Shown piece after piece: positions 22,407 to 32,901 of a stretch of DNA of 64,000 nucleotides. The first letter of the stretch is position 1. Each line of letters opens with the position of its first letter. The stretch lies in NCBI RefSeq assembly GCF_016427505.1, contig NZ_JAELXS010000001.1, forward strand, positions 124,001 through 188,000. The letters are read 5' to 3'. Below the pieces are notes generated by a model that saw nothing but the letters and a program-made list of their open reading frames with translations, did not search any database and was not told the DNA's origin. This DNA is from Sphingomonas mollis. GTDB lineage: Bacteria; Pseudomonadota; Alphaproteobacteria; Sphingomonadales; Sphingomonadaceae. The translations under genes were made by a program, and so were the position numbers.

Positions 22407-22524
22407 GGTTCGCGCGGAGGCGCGGAGGCGCGGAGAAGAAGATTGATGAAGGCGCTGCGCGCAAAGTGCCGGGGCCGCGGTCCTTGCCCTCCGCACTTCT
22501 TTCTCACGTGTCCGCGTGGGTTCG
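22407..22524. repeat. CGCGGAG-type palindromic repeat, copy 2
   Basis: The left arm is GGTTCGCGCGGAGGCGCGG from 22407 and the degenerate right arm is TCACGTGTCCGCGTGGGTTCG near 22504-22524. The centre again holds GGCGCTGCGCGCAA. It lies between two minus-strand genes. Confidence 0.65.
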
Positions 22525-22540
22525 TTTTTCCGGGGGAGTT

Positions 22541-24874
22541 TCAGAACCCGAACGAATACCTTAGCGCCAGACCGTAGTCGTCGGGCAGGGCGGCGATGTT
22601 GCCGGGGTCGCGGCGCCAGAACAGGTTGGTCTGCACGGTGCCGGGGCCGAGGAGATACGCGTAGCGCGCCTCGATATCGAGTTCGCGGCCCTGGGGGGCG
22701 AGGTTCAGGCGCTGGGTGGCCCAGTCCGTGACGCTGAGCGTGTCGTAATCCCATAGCGTCGGCAGGCGCATGTCGATGCCGCCCGAGGCGATGCGCAGCG
22801 GCTGGGCGATGCGCAGGCCGAGGCTGTCGGTGCCGAACACGCCGTCCTTGCCGATGTCGGCGGCGAAGGCGCCGGTGCGGATGCGGCCGGTGCCGTCGAT
22901 GCCGCCGCGGACGCGGGCGTCGGTCCAGCCGCGACGCAGCGAGCCGCCGGCGGTCCAGCCGTCGCCGACGTCGAGACGCGCGCCGACATCCGCGAACCAG
23001 CTGACCGCGCGGGTGGCGCCCAGCCCCGAGCCGAAGCGCGCGCCGAGCAGCGTGTCCTGTTCGGCGAGACGGGTGCCGGTGGCGGTCAGTGCGATGGGAC
23101 CGACGTGGCGATCAAGGGTGAACGAGGCGCGGTCGAAGCCGGAACGGGCATAGGGATCGGCGAACGGCGTGAGCTGGTCGCGCCGTGTCGAGACGCGGCC
23201 GCTCTCCATCGCGGCGGTGATGCCGAGTGCGCCCCATTGCTGGCGGATCGCGCCGGAGGCCCGGGCGCCGCCGTCGAACCCCAGACCATCGGCGGTGGCG
23301 ACGAGGAAGGCGGGCTCGCGCCGTCCGGCCAGTTGCGCGTTGAGGGTGCCGGACCCTTGCACGAAGCCGAAGCCGAACGACAGTTTCTCGCCCAGTCGCT
23401 GCGTCACCGTGCCGGCGATCGCGCGGGCGATGCCGGCATCGGCCATGCCGAGCCGCGATGGCTCGACCGACACGCCGCCGCCGATACGCGGTGCCAGCGT
23501 CATCGCGATGGTCATGCCGCCGGCGCTGGCCGCGACCTGACGCCCGCGAAAGCCGAGCGCGCCGAGCATCGTGCGCGGCGGCGCGGCGCGGGTGATGGTC
23601 CGGGCCAGATCGATGCCGAACGCGCGGCCGAAGCCATCGAGGATCACCGCGCCGAGACCGGCCTGCATCGCGTCGCCCATCGGCGCGGACAGGATGGCGT
23701 TGCCGGTCAGCGAGACGGCGGCGGTGCTGCCCGCGACCTGCGTGCTGCCGAGCGGCTGGAATGCACGGGTAATATCGATGACGCCGTTGCCATAGACCGG
23801 ATCGACGCCGGCCGCGCCGACATCGCGCGCGCTGGAAAACAGGATCTGGACGATCTGCGCGCCCGACAGGTTGGGGAATGCCTGTGCCAGCAGCGCGACC
23901 GCGCCCGAAATCTGTGGTGCGGCGAACGAGGTGCCGGACCAGAGGAAGACGGTCCCTGCCTCGTCCGGCGCGCGCACGCGCTCGCCGACCGCGGTCAGGA
24001 AATGCGCGGCGCCGGTGCCGGCGCGGTCGCTGAAAGTGGAGATGCCGTCGGTCGATCCGACCGAGCCGGCGATGATGACCTGATTGCGGGCAACGGAAGC
24101 GTTGTTCGCGACCTCGGTAAAGGCGTCCGGGTTGTCGGAGCCGTCATTGCCGGCGGAGATGACGATGACGATGCCGGCCGCCGTCGCGCGGCCGATCGCG
24201 GCCTGCAACGCGGTGGGCATGGTGGTGCCGCCCAGCGACATGTTGATGACCTTTGCCCCGGCGACGCGCGCGGCATCGACGCCGCGCGCGATCGCGTCCG
24301 ACCCGAACTTGCAGCCGCTGTCGGCGACGGCGGCATCCTCGGTCGCGCAACTGCCGGGGCGATCGGCCCGGAGCGCGATGACGGTGGAATCGAACGCGAC
24401 GCCGTGCGTGCCGGTGCCGTTGCGGCGGCCGGCGGCGGTGAAGGCGACGGCGGTGCCATGGCCGTCCTCGTCATTGACCGACGCATTGCCGGCGACGTCG
24501 GCGGAGGCGGCGGACAGGCGGCCGGTGAACTCCTCGCTCGCCAGCGCGATGCCGCTGTCGATGACGCCGATCGCGATGCCGGCGCCGGTCGCGCCGCGTT
24601 GATAGGCGGCGAGCGCGTTCATCGATACCGCGCCGACGGTCGCACGATATTCGGTGGTGTCGTAATTGGTCGCGGATGGTGTCGGCGTGGGGGCCGGCGT
24701 CGGTGCTGGTGTAGGCGCGGGTGTCGGCGCCGGGGTGGCGATCGGCGTCGGGATTTCGGCGCTGGGCGGGGTGGGCGTGCTGTTGACGCCGCCACCCCCA
24801 CCGCCGCCGCAGCCGGCGAGCAAGCCGGAGACCATGACGGCGACGCCCCCCAACAACGCTGTCTTCAGGGTCAT
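22541..24874 (-). CDS. Subtilisin-like (S8) autotransporter serine protease with lipoprotein signal
   Basis: This is a 777-residue surface protease. A lipoprotein-type signal ends at LLAG-Cys22 and is followed by a Gly run and a (PTPA) repeat linker (about 40-68). The S8 domain covers about 70-370 with catalytic Asp106 (GVIDSGIA), His139 (DGHGTAV) and Ser316 (WSGTSFAAP). The C-terminal 280 residues have beta-barrel character and end in Phe (LRYSFGF), as expected for an autotransporter translocator. A GTG four codons upstream directly abuts GGAG and cannot be the start, so I use ATG 24874. The targets of such proteases are usually other surface proteins. The combination of lipobox and autotransporter is noted separately. 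Confidence 0.88.
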   Translation of the reverse strand: MTLKTALLGGVAVMVSGLLAGCGGGGGGGVNSTPTPPSAEIPTPIATPAPTPAPTPAPTPAPTPTPSATNYDTTEYRATVGAVSMNALAAYQRGATGAGIAIGVIDSGIALASEEFTGRLSAASADVAGNASVNDEDGHGTAVAFTAAGRRNGTGTHGVAFDSTVIALRADRPGSCATEDAAVADSGCKFGSDAIARGVDAARVAGAKVINMSLGGTTMPTALQAAIGRATAAGIVIVISAGNDGSDNPDAFTEVANNASVARNQVIIAGSVGSTDGISTFSDRAGTGAAHFLTAVGERVRAPDEAGTVFLWSGTSFAAPQISGAVALLAQAFPNLSGAQIVQILFSSARDVGAAGVDPVYGNGVIDITRAFQPLGSTQVAGSTAAVSLTGNAILSAPMGDAMQAGLGAVILDGFGRAFGIDLARTITRAAPPRTMLGALGFRGRQVAASAGGMTIAMTLAPRIGGGVSVEPSRLGMADAGIARAIAGTVTQRLGEKLSFGFGFVQGSGTLNAQLAGRREPAFLVATADGLGFDGGARASGAIRQQWGALGITAAMESGRVSTRRDQLTPFADPYARSGFDRASFTLDRHVGPIALTATGTRLAEQDTLLGARFGSGLGATRAVSWFADVGARLDVGDGWTAGGSLRRGWTDARVRGGIDGTGRIRTGAFAADIGKDGVFGTDSLGLRIAQPLRIASGGIDMRLPTLWDYDTLSVTDWATQRLNLAPQGRELDIEARYAYLLGPGTVQTNLFWRRDPGNIAALPDDYGLALRYSFGF

Positions 24875-25231
24875 ACGCCACGTCACTCCGGGGGGATTCT
24901 ATGTGCTGATAGGGCGATACCCTTAATCCATGGTTCATCCAAGCGGCGGGCTGTTCGACTGGTCGTGCCGTGGAGAGATATGGGGTTCACGCGGAGACGC
25001 GGAGAGCAGAAGTGATGTTCGCGCAGAGGCGCGGAGGACGCGGAGATGTAGCGCGCCGGACTGATCGGGGCATTCCATCATCAGGACGGGGCGATCCGGA
25101 TGTATCCCTCTGCGTCCTCCGCGCCTCTGCGCGAAATCCCTTTCTGCGCGCGACTTGCCAGTCGGCCGATGCGATCACCTTCGGTGTCATGCGCTTGCCC
25201 GCGCCCGCCCGCTTGCCTATTGCGCGCGGCG
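24875..25231. other. Intergenic gap with nested CGCGGAG repeat
   Basis: Between the divergent protease and 5'-nucleotidase genes lies a 357-bp gap occupied mainly by repeat copy 3. Promoters for both genes must flank it. I see no gene. Confidence 0.65.
24984..25134. repeat. CGCGGAG-type nested palindromic repeat, copy 3
   Basis: The inner arms 25018-25045 (TTCGCGCAGAGGCGCGGAGG...) and 25108-25134 are 27-28 bp inverted copies with about one mismatch. An outer left arm, GGTTCACGCGGAGACGCGGAG, starts at 24984; its right-hand partner is missing or decayed. Confidence 0.8.
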
Positions 25232-25897
25232 ATGATCGAGCGCCTTGCCCATGTCCGCAACTGGATATTCGACCTCGACAACACGCTGTATCCGGCGAGC
25301 GCGGACCTGTTCGCGCATATCGATACGCGGATGACGGCGTTCGTCGCCGACCTGTTGCAGGTGGACCGAGTGGAGGCGCGGCGTATCCAGAAGGAATATT
25401 TCCTGGGCCATGGCACGACGCTGGCCGGGTTGATGACCGAGCATGACGTCGATCCGTACGCGTTCCTCGATTACGTCCACGATATCGAGATGGACGTGCT
25501 GGCGGCGGATGCGCCGCTCGCCGCCGCCCTTGCACGGTTGCCGGGGCGCAAGATCGTGTTCACCAATGGCGACCGGCCCTATGCGCTGAAGGTGCTGGAG
25601 CGGCTGGGGCTGGGCGGCAGTTTCGAGGGGGTGCACGACATCCATTCGATGAACCTGCGCCCCAAGCCGCAGCCGGACGCCTATGCGGGGCTGTGCGCGG
25701 CGTTCGACATCGATCCGGCCGAAAGCCTGTTCGTCGAGGACATGGCGCGCAACCTGAAACCGGCCAAGGCGATCGGCATGACGACGGTGTGGGTCGACAA
25801 CGGTTCCGAACAGGCGAGCGACGTCGATCGCAGCTTCATCGATTTTCATATCCACGAACTGAATCCGTGGCTGCATCATATTCTGGAGACCGCATGA
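25232..25897 (+). CDS. Pyrimidine 5'-nucleotidase, HAD superfamily
   Basis: This is a 221-residue phosphatase with the HAD motifs I (FDLDNTLYP, nucleophile Asp14 and Asp16), II ([10 protein letters not shown]) and III/IV ([23 protein letters not shown]). The sequence NTLYP and the insert are typical of the pyrimidine 5'-nucleotidase (Sdt1/YjjG-like) subgroup, which dephosphorylates UMP/CMP-type nucleotides. The frame is open upstream from 25100, but that part translates repeat copy 3. Its stop overlaps the dapD start (ATGA), a pairing I recall as common in sphingomonads although the functions are not obviously linked. Confidence 0.88.
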   Translation: MIERLAHVRNWIFDLDNTLYPASADLFAHIDTRMTAFVADLLQVDRVEARRIQKEYFLGHGTTLAGLMTEHDVDPYAFLDYVHDIEMDVLAADAPLAAALARLPGRKIVFTNGDRPYALKVLERLGLGGSFEGVHDIHSMNLRPKPQPDAYAGLCAAFDIDPAESLFVEDMARNLKPAKAIGMTTVWVDNGSEQASDVDRSFIDFHIHELNPWLHHILETA

Positions 25898-26739
25898 CCG
25901 AGCAATCTGGCGATCTGGCCACCACCATCGACGCCGCATGGGAAGACCGCGCAGCGTTGGGTTTCGACACCAGGGGCGCGGTGCGCGACGCGGTGGAGAC
26001 GGCGCTGGCGATGCTCGACGCGGGTACGGCGCGGGTGGCGGAGCCCGACGGTGCCAAAAACGGGGGGGGCTGGCGCGTCAACCAGTGGTTGAAGAAGGCG
26101 GTGCTGCTGTCGTTCCGGTTGAACGACAATGTGCTGATCGATGGCGGTCCGGGTGCGGGCCATTGGTTCGACAAGGTGCCGTCGAAGTTTTCGGGCTGGT
26201 CGGAAGCCGAATTCCGCAGCGCGGGTTTCCGGGCGGTGCCGGGCAGCATCGTGCGGCGTGGCGCCTTCATCGGCAAGGGCGCGGTGCTGTTGCCGAGCTT
26301 CGTCAACATCGGCGCCTATGTCGGTGAGGGATCGATGATCGATGCATGGGCGACCGTCGGGTCGTGCGCGCAGATCGGCAAGGGCGTGCACGTGTCGGGC
26401 GGCGCGGGCATCGGCGGCGTATTGGAACCGTTGCAGGCGGACCCGGTCATCATCGGCGACGGCGCGTTCATCGGTGCGCGTGCGGAAGTGGCCGAGGGCG
26501 TTCGCGTGGGCGAGGGCGCGGTGCTGTCGATGGGCGTGTATCTGGGCGCGTCCACCAAGATCGTCGACCGCGCGACCGGTGAGGTCTTCAAGGGCGAGGT
26601 GCCGGCCTATTCGGTGGTCGTGCCCGGGACGCTGGGCGGCGGCGACGGCAAGCCAGGCCTGTATTGCGCGGTGATCGTGAAGCGGGTGGACGCGCAAACG
26701 CGGTCGAAGACGAGCATCAACGAGTTGTTGCGGGACTGA
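25894..26739 (+). CDS. dapD: 2,3,4,5-tetrahydropyridine-2,6-dicarboxylate N-succinyltransferase
   Basis: This 281-residue enzyme transfers succinyl from succinyl-CoA to tetrahydrodipicolinate, the fourth step of the succinylase route to meso-diaminopimelate and lysine. An N-terminal helical domain (1-100) is followed by a left-handed beta-helix of hexapeptide repeats (about 105-240: [38 protein letters not shown]). The [24 protein letters not shown] segment and length match the family. It forms homotrimers in the cytosol. The start overlaps the upstream nucleotidase stop by four bases. Confidence 0.96.
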   Translation: MTEQSGDLATTIDAAWEDRAALGFDTRGAVRDAVETALAMLDAGTARVAEPDGAKNGGGWRVNQWLKKAVLLSFRLNDNVLIDGGPGAGHWFDKVPSKFSGWSEAEFRSAGFRAVPGSIVRRGAFIGKGAVLLPSFVNIGAYVGEGSMIDAWATVGSCAQIGKGVHVSGGAGIGGVLEPLQADPVIIGDGAFIGARAEVAEGVRVGEGAVLSMGVYLGASTKIVDRATGEVFKGEVPAYSVVVPGTLGGGDGKPGLYCAVIVKRVDAQTRSKTSINELLRD

Positions 26740-27081
26740 ACTTTTTCCGTTCGCGGGTAGATTTGGTTCACGCGAAGTCACGGAGAGAAGAGTTATTCGC
26801 GCGGAGGCGCGGAGGACGCTGAGGTGTTGTGTTCGGTGCTGATCGTAGGGTCGATCACCGCTCCGTGAGATTGTTTATAAGGACGACGCCGGGGCGCGAG
26901 GCTAACCCTCCGCGCTCTCTGCGCCTCTGCGCGAATTCCTTTTTGCTTCGCGTCTTCGCGGCGTCGCGTAGGTATTTGTTCCGGCCGGTCGGGGAGTCGT
27001 GACCGGGTTGCCCTTGGCCGTCCACGCGCCTATCGTCGTGTTTAACGTGTTCAACAAACCGGCCTTGCCGAGGAGACTTCC
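26740..27081. other. Intergenic gap with nested CGCGGAG repeat
   Basis: This 342-bp gap between dapD and glpX contains repeat copy 4 and, at its right end, the glpX leader with a strong AGGAG ribosome site. I see no gene. Confidence 0.65.
26765..26961. repeat. CGCGGAG-type nested palindromic repeat, copy 4
   Basis: The outer left arm is GGTTCACGCGAAGTCACGGAG (26765-26785). The inner arms are ATTCGCGCGGAGGCGCGGAGG (from 26795) and CTCCGCGCTCTCTGCGCCTC...GAAT (26908-26936). The outer right arm is CTTCGCGTCTTCGCGG (from 26946). The element is therefore a palindrome inside a palindrome. Confidence 0.75.
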
Positions 27082-28047
27082 ATGACCGCGACGCCCAGCT
27101 CCGTCCTCGACCGCGTTCTTGTCCTCGAAATGGTGCGGGTGACCGAGGCGGCGGCGATCGCGTGTCTGCCGCTGGTCGGGCGCGGCGACGAGAAGGCGGC
27201 CGATGCGGCAGCGGTCGAGGCGATGCGTGCGGCGCTGAACGAACTCGACATGGACGGCACGGTGGTGATCGGCGAGGGCGAGCGCGACGAGGCGCCGATG
27301 CTGTTCATCGGCGAGAAGGTAGGAACCGGCAACGGTCCGGCAATCGACATCGCGCTCGATCCGCTGGAAGGCACGACGATCTGCGCCACCGCCGGCCCCA
27401 ACAGCCTGGCGGTACTGGCGATCGCGGAGAAGGGCGGGCTGCTGAATGCGCCGGACGTGTATATGGACAAGATCGCGGTGGGGCCGGGCTATCCGGAGGG
27501 GATCATCGACCTCGATCGCTCGCCGACCGAGAATGTCTGTGCGGTAGCCAAAGCCAAGGGCGTCGATCCGCGCGACATCATCGTGTGCGTGCTGGATCGA
27601 CCACGGCATGAGGCGATGATCGCGGAACTGCGCGCGGTCGGGTGCGGCGTGATGCTGATCGGCGATGGCGACGTCGCGGGGGTGATCGCGACGACCAATC
27701 CGGATACGACGATCGACATCTATATGGGATCGGGCGGGGCGCCGGAGGGGGTGCTGGCGTGCGCGGCGCTGCGCTGCGTCGGCGGGCAGTTCAAGGGGCG
27801 GCTGCTGTTCCGCAACGACGACGAGCGCGGGCGTGCGGCGAAGTGGGGCGTGACCGACCTCGACAAGCAATATGACCTGACCGAACTGGCGCGCGGCGAC
27901 TGCATCTTCGCGGCGACCGGCGTGACCGACGGGTCGCTGCTGGAAGGCGTGAAGCGCAAGGGCGGCATGATGACTACCGAAAGCGTCGTGATGCGCGCCT
28001 CGTCGGGCACGGTGCGCTGGGTGAAGGGCGAGCACCGGCAGGGATGA
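27082..28047 (+). CDS. glpX: Class II fructose-1,6-bisphosphatase
   Basis: This 321-residue metal-dependent, lithium-sensitive-fold phosphatase converts fructose-1,6-bisphosphate to fructose-6-phosphate in gluconeogenesis. The diagnostic metal and phosphate site is DPLEGTT at residues 93-99, with the acidic GEGERDEAPM motif at 64-73. It is cytoplasmic and usually tetrameric. AGGAGACTTCC precedes the ATG. Its stop overlaps the start of the CPBP protease gene (ATGA). Confidence 0.96.
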   Translation: MTATPSSVLDRVLVLEMVRVTEAAAIACLPLVGRGDEKAADAAAVEAMRAALNELDMDGTVVIGEGERDEAPMLFIGEKVGTGNGPAIDIALDPLEGTTICATAGPNSLAVLAIAEKGGLLNAPDVYMDKIAVGPGYPEGIIDLDRSPTENVCAVAKAKGVDPRDIIVCVLDRPRHEAMIAELRAVGCGVMLIGDGDVAGVIATTNPDTTIDIYMGSGGAPEGVLACAALRCVGGQFKGRLLFRNDDERGRAAKWGVTDLDKQYDLTELARGDCIFAATGVTDGSLLEGVKRKGGMMTTESVVMRASSGTVRWVKGEHRQG

Positions 28048-28781
28048 CGACGGCGCTCGCGCTGCTGGCGGGCGTGCTGGCGGCGCTGTGGTGGTTCGTG
28101 CGGGCGCGCGGCCGGCCGGTCGGGCGGGCGGCGCGCTATGTCCGGTGGATGCGGCGGGCGATGCTGGGCTTTGCGGTGCCGGTGGTCGTGGTGCTGGCGG
28201 TGCTGGGGCGGATCGATGCGCTGTGGGTGATGCCTGCGGAGTTCGAGCCGCTGCGCGCGTGGTTGCCGGTGATGGCGCCGATCGATCTGATGATCGGTGC
28301 CTTGGCGGGGATCTCGATCGGGCTGGCCGTGGCGGCGGTGCGGGCGCTGCGAGGCGCGCGACCGATCGGGCGGCCGGGCGCGCTGACGCCGCGGAACCGG
28401 GCGGAGCTGCCCTGGGGTGCGGCGATTGCCGTCGTCGCGGGGGTGACGGAGGAGCCGTTCTTTCGACTGGTGCTGCCGCTGTTGGTGACGCTGGTGACGG
28501 GGAGTGCGCTGGCGGGTTTCGGTGTCGCGACGCTGCTGTTCGGGGCGCTGCACCGGTATCAGGGATGGCGCGGGATGGTTGCCACGACGCTGTTCGGCGG
28601 GGTGATGACGTCGGTGTATCTGATGAGCGGGGCGTTGTGGCTGGTGATGCTGATCCACGCGCTGATCGATCTGAACGGGCTGGTGGTGTGGCCGGCGCTG
28701 TCGCCGCAGTGGCTATCGGAAGACCGTGGTCGAGGCGTCTCGCCCGAAGTAGGATGTTCACGCGAAGGCGCGAAGCAGTAA
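28044..28781 (+). CDS. CPBP-family intramembrane protease (CAAX protease-like)
   Basis: This is a 245-residue membrane protein of the CPBP/Abi family. The active-site motifs are intact: Glu136-Glu137 with Arg141 (TEEPFFR), His170 (FGALHRYQG), and His205/Asp209 (LIHALIDLNG). Bacterial members are membrane glutamate proteases whose substrates are mostly unknown. It is translationally coupled to glpX. The last ten or so residues (from about residue 236, EVGCSREGAKQ) are encoded by the left arm of repeat copy 5, so the C-terminus appears to have been supplied by the repeat. Confidence 0.83.
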   Translation: MTTALALLAGVLAALWWFVRARGRPVGRAARYVRWMRRAMLGFAVPVVVVLAVLGRIDALWVMPAEFEPLRAWLPVMAPIDLMIGALAGISIGLAVAAVRALRGARPIGRPGALTPRNRAELPWGAAIAVVAGVTEEPFFRLVLPLLVTLVTGSALAGFGVATLLFGALHRYQGWRGMVATTLFGGVMTSVYLMSGALWLVMLIHALIDLNGLVVWPALSPQWLSEDRGRGVSPEVGCSREGAKQ

Positions 28782-28975
28782 AGATTTGGTTCGCGCGGAG
28801 GCGCGGAGGACGCAGAGATGCAGCATACTGGTCCAATGGCAGGGCTTGCCCGACAGGGCTGATAGATTGCTTTGATAAGGAGGATGAGGCCGCGTCACAC
28901 GCAACTCTCCGCGTCCTCCGCGCCTCCGCGCGAACCATCATTCTTCTCTTCGCGCCTTTGCGCCCTTCGCGGGAA
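28753..28975. repeat. CGCGGAG-type nested palindromic repeat, copy 5
   Basis: The outer arms are GTTCACGCGAAGGCGCGAAG (28757-28776) and CTTCGCGCCTTTGCGCCC...GGGAAC (28948-28975). The inner arms, 28788-28817 and 28905-28936, read GGTTCGCGCGGAGGCGCGGAGGACG and its inverse and are almost perfect. It is the best preserved copy of the family. The outer left arm is translated as the end of the CPBP protease. Confidence 0.85.
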
Positions 28976-29010
28976 CCCCATGCCTTTCCGTGACGAAGAC
29001 GGATCGGCCG

Positions 29011-29768
29011 TCAGCTCTTCAGGCGCCAGCCGGTGCGAAAGATCAGGGTGATGGCGGCGAGGCAGGCGAGCAGGAACGCGATCGTCACGGTCAGGCTGAT
29101 GCCGACGGCGACGTCGCTGGTGCCAAAGAAGGTCCAGCGGAAGCCGTTGATGAGGTACACGACCGGATTGAACAATGTGATCGTGCGCCACGGTTCGGGC
29201 AGGATCGTGACCGAATAGAAGGCGCCGCCGAGGAAGGTTAGCGGGGTGACGACGAGCAGCGGGATCACCTGTAATTGCTCGAAGCCCTTCGCCCAGATAC
29301 CGATGGTAAAGCCGAACAGGCAGAAACTGGCGGCGACCAGCACCAGGAAGCCGAAGGCGAGCAGCGGGTGTGCCACGGGCAGATCGACGAACAGATGCGC
29401 GGTGGCGAAGATGACGAGGCCGATCAGCACCGACTTGGTCGTCGCTGCACCGACATAGCCCAGCACGGTTTCCAGCGGTGACAGGGGTGCCGACAGGATC
29501 TCGTAGATCGTGCCGGTGAATTTGGGCATGTAGATGCCGAGCGACGCGTTCAGGATGCTTTCCGAAAAGATCGCGAGCAGCATCAGGCCGGGGACGATGA
29601 ACGCGCCGTACGGGATGCCCGACACCTGTTGCATCTGGCTGCCGATCGCGGAGCCGAATACGATGAAATAGAGCGAGGTGGTGATGACGGGGACGAGCAG
29701 GCTGGTCCAGATCGTGCGGCCGAAGCGCGCCATTTCGAAGCGATAGATCGCCCAGATGCCGTGTAGGT

Positions 29769-29772
<4 letters not shown>
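29011..29772 (-). CDS. ABC-2 type transporter permease
   Basis: This is a 253-residue permease with six hydrophobic helices of the ABC-2 (DrrB/NodJ-like) class. A typical N-terminus ([35 protein letters not shown]) and the conserved signature region [29 protein letters not shown] are present. ABC-2 systems export drugs, polysaccharides or lipids. It is the last gene of a four-gene minus-strand operon; its ATG overlaps the stop of the ATPase gene. Confidence 0.9.
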
Positions 29773-30709
<937 letters not shown>

Positions 30710-30713
<4 letters not shown>

Positions 30714-31411
30714 GCGGTGCCCGAACGGGCGGCGGCGATGGCGCGTTCCAGTTCCTCGATCGGCAGCGCGCCCGAGAGGATGCGATCGCCGACCACCCAG
30801 GCGGGCGTGCCGCTGACGCCGAGACGGGCGGCGGTTTCCATATTCTTCGCAATTTCCGCATCGACCCTGGGCGCGACGCTGGCGATCTGGCCGGGATCGA
30901 TGCCGGCGGTCTTCGCGGCGGCGGCGATGGTGGCATCCGTCACGCGACCACCCGCATAGAGCGCGTCGTGGAAGGCGGCGAATTTGCCCTGTAGCGCGGC
31001 GACCAGACTGATGCGCGCGGCGCTGCGGCTGGTGTCGGCGAGGATCGGCAGTTCGCGGAAGACGACGCGCAGCTTCGGGTCGCGTTCGATCAACTGGTGG
31101 ATCATCGGCAAACTGGCGCGGCAATATCCGCAATTATAGTCGTAATATTCGACCAAGGTGACGTCGCCCTTCGGGTTACCCGCCCATGCGCTGGCGAAGG
31201 GCGTGACGATCGCCGGGCGGTTGGCGGCGACGGAGGCGCCGGCCTCGCGCTCCTGCAATTTCTGCATCGCCTCTGGAATCACCTCGGGATGGGCGAGCAG
31301 ATAGGAGCGGACGTCGGTGCCGGCGCCGCCCGCCTGACCGAGGCCGTAGACGGCGCCGCCGCCAGCGAGGCCACCGGCGAGCGCGACCAGTGCGATGGTC
31401 CAGCGGGTCAT
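30710..31411 (-). CDS. DsbA-family thiol:disulfide oxidoreductase
   Basis: This is a 233-residue exported or membrane-anchored thioredoxin-fold protein. It has an N-terminal signal anchor (about 5-28), a helical segment ([21 protein letters not shown]) and the DsbA/ScsC-like fold with the redox motif Cys94-Gly-Tyr-Cys97 ([11 protein letters not shown]) and the cis-Pro loop SGTPAWVVG. The CGYC motif and YLLAHPEVI stretch resemble the Com1/BdbD-like group of periplasmic disulfide catalysts. It is second in the operon, between the M48 protease and the ABC transporter, with four-base overlaps on both sides. Confidence 0.9.
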
Positions 31412-32760
31412 CGGCGCTTGCGCTTCTGGTTCGCGGCGGCGTCTCCTGAAGTCATGGCGATATCCTGTGCGCGGATCCAGTCCGGCGTGTTGGCGGGGAT
31501 GTTGGCCATGGCGTATTTCGCGGAGGCGACGGCGGTGCGGGCATCGCCCATCATGCTGGCGCGCTCGGCGGTGGCGAGGGCGGCGCGGGCCTCGTCACCG
31601 GTCAGTTCATAGGCGGTGCCGAGCTGCATCCACGCCCATGGATTGTCGTCGTCGCGTTGAGTGGCGACGCGCAGCACGCGGATTGCCTCTGGCACGTTCG
31701 CCTTGTCCTCGGTCGCGATCAGCGCGTGGCCGAAGGTGGTGGCGATCAACGGGTTGTTGCGCGAGCCTTCGGTCGCGGCGCGCAGGGGGACCAGTGCGTC
31801 GCGGGGCCGGCCGGCCTCCAGCAGGATCTGGCCCTGTATCTCCTGAAAATAGGGATCGTTCGGCTTGGCGGCGACCAGCGCGTTCGCCTCGGCATCGGCT
31901 TTGTCCGGGTAGCCGCCCTTGTGATAGGCATAGGCGCGGGCATAATGGCCGTAGATGGTCCGGTCGGTCTCGGGATAATCCTGCAACGTACGCTCGGGCG
32001 GCATTACGAAGCCCTCCAGCTTGGCCTTTACGCGGCGGAAGCGGTCGTCGAGCGCGGGATCGGGTTTGGCGTTGTACGCGGGCGATGCCTGCACGTCGGC
32101 GGTCAGGTTGGCGATGCGCTCGCCCGACAGCGGATGGCTCTGCATGAACGGATCGATCTGGCCGCGATAGCGCAGTTCCTGGCGCTGCAACTTCTTGAAG
32201 AAAGTGAGCATGCCGCGACCCGACAGGCCGGCGGTGGCGAGATAGCGGATCGCGGAGGCGTCGGCGGTGGCCTCCTGCGTGCGGTTGAAGGCGAGGTACT
32301 GGCCCATCGCCGCCTGCTGGCCCATCGCCATGATGCCGGCCCCCGCCGCGCCACCGCCCGCCGCCATCGCGCCGAGGCCCAGCACCATCGACAGGATCGT
32401 CATCGCGAGCGCGGGTTTCTGCGCCGCCGCGCCCGAGATGACATGGCCGTCGGCGATGTGGCCGAGTTCGTGGGCGATCACGCCCTGCACCTCGTTGGCG
32501 TTATCGGCCGCCTGGATCAGGCCCGAATGGACATAGACGACCTGCCCGCCGACGACGAAGGCGTTGATCGAGTCGTCGTTGATGAGCACGACCTTCACGT
32601 GGCGCGGATCGAGCCCGGCGGCCTTCACGATGCCGGTGGACATGTCCTGAAACATCGATTCGGTTTCGGCGTCGCGCAGGATCGATTGCGCGGCGGCCGG
32701 CTGCGCCCAGAGCAGCGCGCCGATCAGCAGGGCGGGGAGGCGGGCGGCGGAACGCTTCAT
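31408..32760 (-). CDS. Periplasmic M48 metalloprotease with TPR repeats (BepA-like)
   Basis: This is a 450-residue exported zinc protease. A signal peptide (cleavage after QPAAAQ) is followed by the M48 domain with HELGH at residues 97-101 and the downstream Glu ligand in the NRTQEATADASAIRYL region, then several tetratricopeptide repeats (about 270-430). This layout matches BepA/YfgC, which acts in the periplasm on outer-membrane protein assembly and degrades stalled LptD. An upstream in-frame start (32781) leaves a poorer signal peptide, so I use ATG 32760. It opens the operon with dsbA-like and ABC genes. Confidence 0.9.
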   Translation of the reverse strand: MKRSAARLPALLIGALLWAQPAAAQSILRDAETESMFQDMSTGIVKAAGLDPRHVKVVLINDDSINAFVVGGQVVYVHSGLIQAADNANEVQGVIAHELGHIADGHVISGAAAQKPALAMTILSMVLGLGAMAAGGGAAGAGIMAMGQQAAMGQYLAFNRTQEATADASAIRYLATAGLSGRGMLTFFKKLQRQELRYRGQIDPFMQSHPLSGERIANLTADVQASPAYNAKPDPALDDRFRRVKAKLEGFVMPPERTLQDYPETDRTIYGHYARAYAYHKGGYPDKADAEANALVAAKPNDPYFQEIQGQILLEAGRPRDALVPLRAATEGSRNNPLIATTFGHALIATEDKANVPEAIRVLRVATQRDDDNPWAWMQLGTAYELTGDEARAALATAERASMMGDARTAVASAKYAMANIPANTPDWIRAQDIAMTSGDAAANQKRKRR

Positions 32761-32854
32761 TGCTGAGGGTCTATCGGCCAAACGGGAGGTCGGATCAACG
32801 CCGGCAGATGCGGTTCGCGTGCTGAACGGGGTGTGAAGGGCGGTTATCTGGCGG

Positions 32855-32895
32855 GCAAAAAGAAAGGGGCACGTCCGGGTATCGGACGTGCCCCT
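32855..32895 (-). terminator. Intrinsic terminator of rne
   Basis: A perfect 13-bp stem (AGGGGCACGTCCG at 32865-32877 with 32883-32895) and five-base loop lie just past the rne stop. On the minus strand the stem is followed by TTTCTTTTTG. Confidence 0.9.
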
Positions 32896-32901
32896 GTTCG
32901 A

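Noticed and set aside
22319..22507. A 63-residue N-terminal extension of the LLM oxidoreductase
   Set aside because: It translates repeat copy 2 and lacks any similarity to the family N-terminus.
24660..24740. CRISPR-like short repeats in the protease gene
   Set aside because: They are in-frame codons for a (PTPA) linker with no spacers; no CRISPR array exists in the window.
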